From: Dugong dugon
Lineage: Eukaryota > Chordata > Mammalia > Sirenia > Dugongidae
NCBI GenBank assembly: GCA_030035585.1
Contig: CM057471.1
Span: forward strand, 93,993,819-94,057,818
DNA: 64,000 nucleotides
Direction: 5' to 3'
A model generated the notes under the pieces. That model made no database searches. It was not told the DNA's origin and saw only the letters and a program-made list of their open reading frames with translations. The stretch's first letter is position 1. Every line of letters begins with the position of its first letter. This document shows, piece after piece, positions 10,530 to 19,818 of the stretch. The position numbers and the translations under genes are program-made.

Positions 10530-10790
10530 AAGTAGGTAGAAAGATGTTCTGAACAGAAAATTTGTGATTGGGGAAAAGTAGCCAAAATAAAATCATCAAA
10601 AGGATGCCTAAATTATGGTACAGACTCCTCAAAAAATATGATACAGCTGCTAAAAAGAATGAGATAGATTTATACTTACTGACAAGGAAGGATTTCTAAG
10701 AAAAAAATAAGTTGTGCAGTAAGTATATAGTGTGACCCTGTTATTAAAATATTAATAGTGATAGTAATAATACATGCTTTTATTTTTATT
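10530..10790 (+). mobile_element. Ancient L1 (L1M/HAL1-like) fragment
   Basis: The phrases taaattatggtacagactcc, tgatacagctgctaaaaaga and atgagatagatttatactta match the typical sense order of the late ORF2/3' region of old mammalian L1s. It is short and diverged. Confidence 0.55.
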
Positions 10791-11344
10791 CTCACAAAAC
10801 CGTGGAGAAAACTATACCAAATTATTATCACAAGAGAAGTAAAAGAGTGCCGTCATTTTAAAGTGGAATTTACTTTATAACAAGAAAAACAACGTCAATA
10901 TTTTCTCTTGAAAGAAGTTCCAACTTGGTCTATGTAGAAATAATTCTGGCCTACCATTGGATACTTGGCCTCCAAGAAGTGAGCTATAAGGTGAAATAAA
11001 GCCATTTCTATTGATGTTTATGGAAGAAAAGGGAAACCATTCACCCAATAGAAACCGTTGAACTTCTGGCCTGGTGGGAAACTTATCAAAAGAAATGCCG
11101 ACGCCTTATTTTGAAAATGGGGAAAATGAAAGACTGGCAGAGTTAGTGGCTTTTCTGGCTCATGCAGTCAGTCCCAAGACACTTCAGACACCCCATGCAA
11201 CACACTCCCCATGAGAAGCTTCTTTCCAGTTTATGGTTTAACAGCATCCACGCTCTGAAATATCTGTCCTTGTATTTGAAAACTAAACAGTACTTTAGCT
11301 CATTATCTTAAGAATCCTAAAACACCTGTGTCTCAGTTTCCTAA
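10791..11344. other. Single-copy-like sequence
   Basis: No gene or assignable repeat is seen. Confidence 0.4.
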
Positions 11345-11762
11345 GTATTAGTTTCCTAAGTTTCCTTGCATTCCTGCTGCAATACAAATACCACAAGTGA
11401 GTGGCCTTTAAAGGACATAAATTTATTTTCTTGCAGTTTGGGAGGCTAGAAGTCCAAATTCATGGCACTGGCTCTTGGAGAAGCCTCTTCTGTTGGCTAT
11501 GCAAAGGATCCTTGTCTCTTTCACATTTCTTAGTCAGTTTCTATATGATCTTCACGTGGCATCTATCTTTCCCCAGTTTGTTCTTCTTCTGTGTCTACTT
11601 TGGTCTTTATATAATTCAGAAGTGATTATGTTTAGGACACCCCCTACACTGATAGGTCTTATTAACCTAACAAATTCTTACTCCCAAACAGGATTACATC
11701 CACAGGTATAGGGGTTGGAATTCCAACACATATTTTTGGGAGACAAAATTCAATCCATAAGA
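11345..11762 (-). mobile_element. MLT1-like (ERVL-MaLR) solo LTR
   Basis: Read on the minus strand, it begins close to TTATGGATTGAATTTTGTC, contains aataaatttatg near the 3' end, and closes with AAACTAATAC. These features match MLT1A-type LTRs. No clear 5-bp duplication remains. Confidence 0.7.
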
Positions 11763-11799
11763 ATCTGTATCTTCATTGCTTGTATTTTTTAATGTGCCG

Positions 11800-14162
11800 T
11801 ATGATTGGGAACAAGGAAGGAGGATCAGTAGTCGGAAAATATGGCCTTGGAGCTAGAAACAACACTGGAGATTGCATGATAGAATTCTGCAAGACCAATG
11901 AATTATTCTTTGGAATTACCTTTTTTTTCAACAACATAAACAACAGCTCTATACGTGGACATCACTGGATGGAATACACAGGAATCAAATCGACTGCATC
12001 TGTGGAAAGAGACAGAGAAGAAGCATAATATCATCAGTCAGAACAAGGCAAGGGGACAGCTGTGGAATAGACTATCAATTGCTCCTGTGCAAGTGCAAGT
12101 TGAAGCTGAAGAAAATTAAAACAAGTTCATGAGAGTCAAAATATGACCTTAAGTATATCCCACCTGAATTTAGAGACCATGTCAAGAATAGATTTGACAC
12201 ACTGAACTCTAATGACAAAGACCAGAAGAGTTGGGGGATGACATCAAGGACATCAGACATGAAGAAAGCAAAAGGTCATTAAAAAGACAGGAAAGAAAAG
12301 ACCAAAATGGATGTCAGAAGAGACTCTGAAACTTGCTCTTGAAAGTAGAGCAGCTAAAATGAATTGAAGAAATGATGAAGTAAAAGAGCTGAATAGAAGA
12401 TTTTAAAGAGTGGCTCAAGAAGACACAGTAAACTATTATAATGAAATGTGCAAAGACCTAGAGTTAGAAAACCAAAAGGGTAGAACACCCTTGACATTTC
12501 TCAGGCTGAAAGAACTGAAGAAAAAATTCAAGCCTCGAATAGCAATATTAAAGGATTCTATGGACAAAAAATTCAAATGATGAAGGAAGCATCAAAAGAA
12601 GATGGAAGGAATACAGAGTCACTGTACCAAAAAGAACTGGTCGATGTTCATCCATTTCAGGAGGTAGCATATGATTAAGAACTGATGGTACAGAAGGAAG
12701 AGGTCCATGCTGCACTGAAGACATTGGTGAAAAACAAGGCCCCAGGAACTGACAGAATAACAATTGAGATGTTTCAACAAATGAATGTAATGCTGGAAGC
12801 GCTCACTTGTCTATGTCAAGGAATTTGGAAGACAGCTACCGGGCCAAATGACTCAGAAAGATTCATATTCATGCCAATTCCAAAGAAAGATGTTCCAGTG
12901 GAATGCGGAAATTATCTAACAATATCATTAATATCACATGCAAGCAAAATTTTGCTGAAGATAATTTTAAAAAGGCTGCAGCCAGGTATAAACAGGGAAC
13001 TGCCAGAAATTCAAGCCAGATTCAGAAGAGGATGTGTAACAAGGAATATCATTGCTGATCTCAGATGAATCTTGGTGAAAGCAGAGAATACCAGAAATGT
13101 GTTTATCTATGTTTTATTGTCTATGCAAAGGCATTTGCCTATGTGGATCTTAACAAATTATGGATAGCATTGCAAAGAATGAGAATTCCAGAACACACAA
13201 TTGTGCTCATGAGGAATCTGTACATAGACCAAAAGGCAGCCATTCGAACAGAATGTGCCAAAGTTGTATCCTTTCCCCATACTTACTCAATCTGTATGCT
13301 GAGCAAATAATCAGAGAAGTTGGACTATATGAAGAAGAACGCGGCATTAAGATTGGAGGAAGACTCGTTAACAATCTACAATATGTAGATGACACAACCT
13401 TGCTTGCTGAAAGTGAAGAGGACTTGAAGCACTTACTGATGAAGATCAAAGACTATAGTCTTCAGTAAGGATTGCACTTCAACATAAAACAAAAATCCTC
13501 ACAACTGGAACAATCAGCAACATCATGATAAGTGGAATAAATATTGAAGTTGTCAAGGATTTCATTTTACCTGGATCAATAATCAACGTCCATGGAAGCA
13601 GCAATCAAGAAATCAAAAAACATATTGCATTGGGCAATTCTGCTGCAAAAGACCTCTTTGAAGTGTTAAAAAGCAAAGATGTCACTTTGAGGACTAAAGT
13701 GTGCCTGACCCAAGCCATAGTATTTTCAATCGCCTCATATGCATGTGAAAGCTGGCCAGTGATAAAGGAAGACTGAAGAAGAACTGACACCTTTGACTTA
13801 TGGTGTTGGCAAAGAATATTGAATATATGGTGGACTACCAGAAGAACAAACAAATCTGTCTTGGAATAAGTACAGCCAGAATGCTCCTTGGAAGTGAGGA
13901 TGGTGACACTTTGTCTTGCTTACTTTTGGACATGTTATCAGGAGGGACTAGTCCCTGCAGAAGGACATCATGCTTGGTAAAGTAGAGGGTCAGTGAAAGA
14001 GTGGAAGACCTTCGACGGGATGGATTGGCACAGGGGCTGCAACAATGGGCTCAAACATAGCAACAATTGTGAGGATGGTGCAGAACAGGGAGATGTTTTT
14101 TTCTGTTATATACATAGGGTCACTATGAGTCGGAACAGACTCGACTGCGCCTAACAACAAAT
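11800..14162 (+). mobile_element. RTE-clade LINE, 5'-truncated
   Basis: Starts within the endonuclease C-terminal region (gattgggaacaaggaagg) and reads through the reverse transcriptase to the 3' end, closing in atgagtcggaacagactcga and taacaacaa. The order of segments matches the copy at 19819-22439. The 3' 40 bp match the AfroSINE tail, as expected if the SINE uses RTE enzymes. Afrotherian RTE elements are related to BovB; I cannot tell the exact family. Confidence 0.88.
11803..13985 (+). pseudogene. RTE endonuclease/reverse transcriptase remnant
   Basis: Frames in pieces: 11780-12028 (endonuclease end), 12685-13068 (finger/palm start, EVHAALKTLVKNKAPGTD), 13065-13310, 13160-13468 and 13525-13776, then 13800-13985 (C-terminal). 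The catalytic palm motif with two Asp is intact as QYVDD at 13379-13393. The first palm motif, FIDYTKAFD in the sister copy, here reads FIVYAKAFA, so its catalytic Asp (codon 13119-13121) is Val. Multiple frameshifts break it. The encoded enzyme family nicks target DNA and copies its RNA in place. Confidence 0.8.
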
Positions 14163-15046
14163 AATTCTGGTTCTGTTTGTGGGAAATGAATTAGCATAAT
14201 TCTTCCTTGCAGCCCTCTGAGGGAGGAAGCTCTCTTTATAATACCTTCATTTTCCAGATGAAGGAACGTGGGCACCAAGTAAGTGATGGGCCCAGGAACA
14301 CACGCTGGGTCAGTGGCAAAGCTGTTAACAATCAAGTACAGATTGGAGGGTTTGATCTCAGATTTCATTGTATCCTTCTGCGTTAAAAACAAGTTCTGAA
14401 AATCTAGGGCACTTACATTGACTCACAGAGTCTGGAATTTAGGAATTCTGAGAATTATGTTTTAGAAAGGAAAAAGAGAGAGAGAGAAAAAAAATTAAGT
14501 TAGAAAATTAAGCCTACAACAGGATCTTAACAGCATAATTAACTCCTCACCACTGAGCCAAGATTTTGCATATTTGTGAAGATTGTAGTACTTACAAAAT
14601 GTCTGTGCATATGCCAACTGTTTCCACTTTATGAGAAAGATACAGAAATACTTGTCATTCACCTGCTTTATTCACATGAAAATGTGCACAGGGCCCATAG
14701 AAAGGTTTTAGATCTGCCATATCTCAGACTTGTGTAATGTGGCAATGAAGTTGTTTTTATTGGATCATTCTATGCATGGGAATATTTCAATTATGTGTTC
14801 AAAATCTAAATTAAATCCTCCATTAATTCAATGAGAGATAGTCAGATAAGGTGAGTAATATTATCTGGGCTCTCCTGAGATGCTCACACCCTTGAAGATC
14901 CTATTGGGACTCTTAATTCATCAAGTGCATGGTGAGACTTCACAAGAAGGGCTTTTGTTCCACCCCTTTCTCTCTCTTGAGGTCTTTTTAGGACTTTGTG
15001 TAAGTATGCAAGTGATTTCGGTCACCTGCTTCCTTATGAAACACAC
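14163..15046. other. No gene; contains a MIR fragment
   Basis: An antisense MIR-like segment lies at about 14225-14365 (ttccagatgaaggaacgtgg). A purine run (gagagagagaaaaaaaa) lies near 14475. The rest is unassigned. Confidence 0.45.
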
Positions 15047-15259
15047 ACCAAAACCAGAAAACAAAGTCCTTGCTATACAGCAACTCAGACTCAGGACAAG
15101 CCCATTTGTTACAGAGTAGAAGTGCTCCATAGGGTTTTCTTGGCTGTAATCTTTATAGAAGCAGATCACCAGGACTTTGTTCCATGGTACTGTTAGGTGG
15201 ATTTGAATCGTCAACCTTTAAGTTAGTAGTAGAGAGCAAACCGCTTGCACCACTCAGGA
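15047..15259 (-). mobile_element. AfroSINE
   Basis: Antisense copy with cagagtagaagtgctccatag, gcagatcaccaggactttgt and a head ending gcaccactcagga. The tail part is diverged. Confidence 0.75.
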
Positions 15260-16069
15260 AAAAGTATTCCTCACAGATGCGATGAACTAAAGATCCCATC
15301 CGTCTACCAGTCAGTGACTTGGGAATCAGAGAGATGGATTGAACTCTGCACCAGTCACCATCCTAGTTGTCTCCAGGAGTTAATGTGGGTTTTCTGTAAA
15401 ATGAAAACCAGCCCTGGAAAGTGGCAAGTGCACTTTCCGGGTAGCAAGGCCATGGAGAGTTATCGAGGCATTGGGTTTAAGCAGTGCTCATAAAAGCAAT
15501 TCTAAGCATTACTCCATGGGTTGGGTGTGGGTAGAGAGGGGTGTCCTCAGATGCACCAGACCATGTGCCCTCCAAAAGATGATGAATTATGTTAACAACC
15601 ACTTGTGTTTGCCTCTGGGTTCCTTAGGGGAAAATCTTCCCTCAGTAACACTGGTGGAGGGAGATGAACAGGAGTCAGTCTCACACTTACTTGGAAGGAC
15701 AAGTCACTCCTCTTCCCAAGATAAGCCTGCAGAAGATTCCACGGGTATCAGCTGAATGCAAAGGCAGCGCATACAGAGAACATGAAAGGGGCTGGTCAGA
15801 CCTGTCTGTAGGTGGGTAGAAGGCAAGGTGGGGTCAGTTTGGTGTGTCCTGAGGGTGAGCTAGTGACACTCATGGGGAAGGACTTAAAGAGAATACTGTA
15901 GGAGAAGCTGGGGAAGGATTGAGACGGAAAGGGGGAAAGTTAGACATACAGTGCCCTTGATCAGGGGCTATCAGGGTGAAAGGTTCTAAGCAGAGAAACT
16001 AGCATAAACCAAAATAGGAAAGTGTACATATGAGGTAAGACAATGACTTGTTGTGACTGGGAAGATGGC
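15260..16069. other. Single-copy-like sequence
   Basis: Slightly higher GC than its surroundings. No supported gene: open frames of 81-94 codons lack codon structure, signals or homology that I can see. Confidence 0.4.
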
Positions 16070-16658
16070 TGTTATAGACTGAATTGTGTCCCCACAAAAT
16101 ATATATTGAAGTCCTGGCCCCTGTACCTGTGAATGTGATCCTGTTTGGAAATAGGATTCTTCTTTTGTTTTGTTAATTAGGCCACACTCAAGTATAAACC
16201 AAAAAAACCAAATCCGTTGCCGTAGAGTCAATTTCGACTCATAGTGACCCTATAGGACAAAGCAGAACTGCTCCATAGGGTTTCCAAGGAGTACCTGGTG
16301 GATTGAAAGTGCCATCATTTGGTTAGCAGCTGAACTCCTAACTACTATGCCACCAGGGTTTCCTACCCAAGTATGGTGGATCCTAAACCTATTCACTTCT
16401 GAGTTATGAAAAAGAACAGAATAGACACAGAGACACACACAGGAGGAAGGCAGATGTCATGTGAGGACCCATCTAAAGCAAAGGAACATGGATTGCCCAA
16501 AGTCACCTGAAACTAGGAGAGAGGCCCACAGAAGGAATCCACATGGCTTAGATCCTGGTTTGGACTTTTAGCTCCCAGAACTGAGAAAATAAATTTCTGT
16601 TCTTTAAAGTCACTCACTTGTGGGGTTTTTGTTACGGCAGCACTAGGTAATTAAGACA
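16070..16658 (+). mobile_element. MLT1A-type solo LTR with AfroSINE inside
   Basis: Starts TGTTATAGACTGAATTGTG, shows cctgtacctgtgaatgtgat and tttggaaatagga, an aataaatttctgt polyadenylation region near 16587, and ends TAATTAAGACA. This order is diagnostic of MLT1A-type MaLR LTRs. An AfroSINE interrupts it at 16196-16362. Flanking 5-mers (atggc, attgt) agree at 3 of 5 positions. Confidence 0.82.
16196..16362 (-). mobile_element. AfroSINE inserted in MLT1 LTR
   Basis: Well-preserved antisense copy (cgttgccgtagagtcaattt, gactcatagtgaccctatag, head ccaccagggtttcc). The flanks acactcaagtat and ctacccaagtat agree at 9 of 12 positions, so the duplication is plausible. The SINE is younger than the LTR. 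Confidence 0.85.
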
Positions 16659-17324
16659 ATTGTGGACAGTGTGGTGGAATGGCTTTAGAAAGGTAAATGG
16701 AAGCCATATTGTAAAATAGATTTGGTGGTTTGGCCTTGAAAACTAGGCTCTAATAAGAGTTAGCTAGAACCATTTAGAATGACTCATTAACCTTTTGGCC
16801 AGTATTACCTATCACATCATTAATAAAAAATATCAAATCATAAATACAAATACAGAGATGGACACATTTTCCTTTTAGCAGCTTCACTTTGCTAGAATAA
16901 CGTTGTTTGCATAGCCCTGTTGACAAATCTTTTCTTACTGGTTATCCACACTCATTGGAGATAGGTAGTTTAGGTTTTACCTGTTTTACAGGTGCTAAAA
17001 TGGAGAGCCAGAGGAGCCCCAACATTCCCCAAGCTATAGGGAAAATCAGTGGTGAAGCTAGAACAGGCGTCGGGATTCCTCAGCCTCAGTCTGATACTCT
17101 TTTCCATTGAACCGTACTTTCTAATATTACTCTAGCCAGAATCCTTTCACTAGCAAACATTTCTCTCTTTCCCCACTCCTTTCACAAACATGAAAAGAAA
17201 ACACCGGTCAGTTGAGTGACAGGGTCACCTGGCACTAACAAGAAAAGACTTTGGATAATTTCCTCATGCTCATACATTCTCAGTAGGATGTATTTCCTCT
17301 CTCTCCTTTCCCCTCTCTGAGTAG
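16659..17324. other. No gene; MIR-like fragment at about 16985-17110
   Basis: The segment with aaatggagagccagagg and gaagctagaacaggcg fits antisense MIR. Nothing else is recognised. Confidence 0.45.
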
Positions 17325-17500
17325 TACAAATGGTTAATGTGCTCAGCTGCTAACTGAAAGGTTACAGGTTCTACTCTACACAAAGGTACCTCAGAAGAAA
17401 GACCTGGTGATCAACTTCTGAAAGGTCATAACCGTTGAAAACCCTGTAGAGCACAGTTCTACTCTGACATTCATGGGGATACCATGTTTTGTTTTGTTTT
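17325..17500 (+). mobile_element. AfroSINE
   Basis: Sense copy: head gtacaaatggttaatgtgct and gctgctaactgaaaggtta, then acagttctactctgacattc near the tail. Confidence 0.75.
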
Positions 17501-17883
17501 TTCCCCTCCATCTCTTACCCACCAACCCCATGGGCCAATACTCTCCAGTTTATAGAGAAGAACTGAGCCCAAGATAATAGTGCATCTCGTAAAAGGTCTA
17601 GATTAGATTAGTTTTATCCTTCAGAGAAGAAGTAATCACAGCAAACAAGAGTATTTCTTTTCATTTAGGGCCTAACTTGTCACATCTAGCTCAAGAGCAC
17701 TAGCTGAAAATTCTGTATTATCTTATATGAGCCCTGCAAAAAAAATTAGACATTATTTTGAAACGATAATATTGAGTTTGATCTTTTTTTGGGGGGCGGG
17801 GAGAGTTGTTATTAGTTTATGCAATTGTCAGGACTAGCAAATGTCTGCATGCACATGAAGTAGAGTGAATTCTTTTTGGTTAC
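17501..17883. other. Single-copy-like sequence
   Basis: No gene or assignable repeat is seen between the AfroSINE and the LTR. Confidence 0.4.
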
Positions 17884-18451
17884 TATCTTAGTTAGGCTGA
17901 GTTCTCTATAGAAGCAAAACCAGTGAAGTGTATAAATATATATACATAGAGAGAGAGATTTATACCAAGGAAATGGTTCATGTGGTTGTAGAAGCTGGAA
18001 AGTCCCAAGTCTGTGGGTCAGGCTGGAGACTTCCACTGACCATGTAACTGCAGGGGCTGGTGAACACAGGACTGGCAGGTCAGTCAGCAGGCCTCTGGCT
18101 CACAGGCTGCAGAGAGGTACAAAACCCAAGATCAGCAGGTAAGGTGTTAGCTCAAGTCCAAAGAGCTGGAGAACAGATGAACAGGAGTCAGCTGGAGGAT
18201 CCAGAGCAAGCAAAAGTCAACAAGCTTTACCAGAAAGCCCAACTATATTGGATTCAGGCCACACCCTCAAAGAAATTCCTTTTCAATTGATTGGCTGTTT
18301 ATAATAGACCTCATCATGAAAGGTATTACATTATATCAGATCTCATTATGGAGGTGATTACTTCATTACATAGCCATCAAACTACATCATAACTGCCAAA
18401 CCACTGAGCATCATGGCCCAGGCAAGTTCACACACAACCTTAACCATCACA
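17884..18451 (-). mobile_element. Solo LTR (afrotherian ERVL/MaLR-like)
   Basis: On the minus strand it begins TGTGATGGTTAAGGTTGTG and ends GGCTAACTAAGATA, with a ggtataaatctctctctc segment before the end. The 5-bp flanks gttac and ggtac agree at 4 of 5 positions. The 3' end (tataaatctctctc...ggttttgcttct) resembles that of the LTR at 44011-44656. The family name is not assigned. Confidence 0.7.
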
Positions 18452-18767
18452 GGTACCATAAGAGTACAGGATTCAGAAATATGTAATGACAGATGATTTG
18501 TTCATCTGTTTATCTTCTATATCCTAGAGAATTTGTTATTTTTAAAAAAAAGACTGCAGTGCAATCTGTTTCATTCTGTTTTGGCAGTAACTTCCTTGTA
18601 TAATATATCAATTTTGAATGCTACAGATTCTCCCTTCTCGCATAAATGCAAACACCTTTCAAGCTTAGAGATTCTAGCAGATAGCTGACAAAGCCTTGAC
18701 TTTACTGAACATGATGCAGAGATTAAAGAATGTGGACTTAGGAGGTAATCCTTAGTTCTTTTCTTAA
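18452..18767. other. Single-copy-like sequence
   Basis: AT-rich, with no feature recognised. Confidence 0.4.
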
Positions 18768-18902
18768 ATTTTTTTTTATTGTACTTTAGGTGAAGGTTTA
18801 CAGAACAAATAGTTTCTCATTAAACAGTCAGTATGCATATTGTTTTATGACATTGCTTAACAACCCCACGACATGTCAACACTCTCCCTTCTTGACCTGG
18901 GA
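18768..18902 (-). mobile_element. L1 3' end, type A, 5'-truncated
   Basis: A poly-T at 18768-18779 is followed by ttgtactttaggtgaaggtt and acagaacaaatagtttctca, the same 3' terminus as the L1 at 651-6185 and the copy at 49393. Confidence 0.75.
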
Positions 18903-19125
18903 GGATCTTTTCTTTTTTTTTGATGAAAATATACATAGCCAAAGATACACCATTTCAAAAATTTCTACATATACAATTCAGTGACATTGATTACATTCTT
19001 CCAGTTGTGCTGCTATTCCCACTATCCTTTTCCAAATTATTCTATCACCATTGTCTTCAACTCACTGTCCCCTAGGCTTCCCATCAAACCTTTTGAGTTG
19101 CTGTTGTCAATTTGATCTCAAAGAG
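18903..19125 (-). mobile_element. L1MA/L1MB-like 3' end
   Basis: ttttttttgatgaaaatata is followed by tacacc, ttcagtgacattgattacat and a proline-codon-like ccac... order matching the antisense 3' UTR of old L1MA/MB elements. Similar copies are at 25497-25690 and 61700-61895. Confidence 0.55.
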
Positions 19126-19135
19126 AAAATTCTTT

Positions 19136-19363
19136 TATTTTTTTATTTTTGTACTTTAGATGGTTTCCAGAACAAAGTAGTTTCTCATTAAGTAGTTAGT
19201 ACACATATTGCCCTATGACAATGGTTAGCAACCCATGACACGTCAACACTGTCCTTTCTTAACCTTGGGTTCCCTATGTCCAGCTTTCCTGTCCCCTCCT
19301 GCCTTCTAGCCCTTGTCCCTGGATGGCTGTGCCTCATTAGTCCTGTTTTGTTTTATGGGGCCC
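19136..19363 (-). mobile_element. L1 3' end, type A, 5'-truncated
   Basis: A second type-A terminus (gtttccagaacaaagtagtt, tctcattaagtagttagt, catgacacgtcaacactgt) follows the previous two fragments. It reaches further into the 3' UTR (tttcctgtcccctcctgcct). Confidence 0.75.
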
Positions 19364-19579
19364 TTAGTTCTTCCATATGAACATCTAGCCTGTGATTTTG
19401 CCCCTTATTATGTTTCCTTCTTAATGACAATGTTGGGAGGCTTCTGTGTAATTGAAATTGACCCTTTTAAGAATTGATGTGTTAAGTGATCATGTAATCT
19501 CATGACAAGCTAGTAAATGGAGAGATGAAGAGAATCTTTATACTGGCATGAAATAGAAATAAACAGAAAATCACACAGT

Positions 19580-19818
19580 AAATTTCTGTATCACTCTGCA
19601 AGTTTGTGCTGTAGAATTAAAGGATCTAGTGGATGGCTGATCACCTCGAGGAATGGTGCCATGCTGGGGACTCAGTATTGGTCTCTGCTGCTGGCAGATT
19701 AGGCACTTGGCAGTGGCTGTAGTCAAGTCAGTTTTGGTGAGTGGAAGTCCACATTGCTGAGCCCATGCATAACCTCCATCCCTGCCATCATGGCCGCTTT
19801 GTTCATGAGCCCACTGGG
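19580..19818 (-). pseudogene. Retroviral pol fragment (integrase zinc-binding region)
   Basis: Minus-strand translation of about 19635-19818 gives a stretch with a His...His...Cys-x2-Cys arrangement (the Cys pair lies in CLICQ, encoded near 19695), as in the N-terminal zinc-binding domain of retroviral integrases, followed by a PRGDQP segment. The spacing and composition suggest a class I (gamma-like) endogenous retrovirus. Only about 60 residues are recognisable, and no LTR or other pol domain lies next to it. On the right it abuts the 5' end of an RTE LINE. Confidence 0.55.

Noticed and set aside
15245-15755. Two overlapping frames of 82-94 codons in a higher-GC segment
   Set aside because: No homology, no codon structure, no conserved start or splice context.
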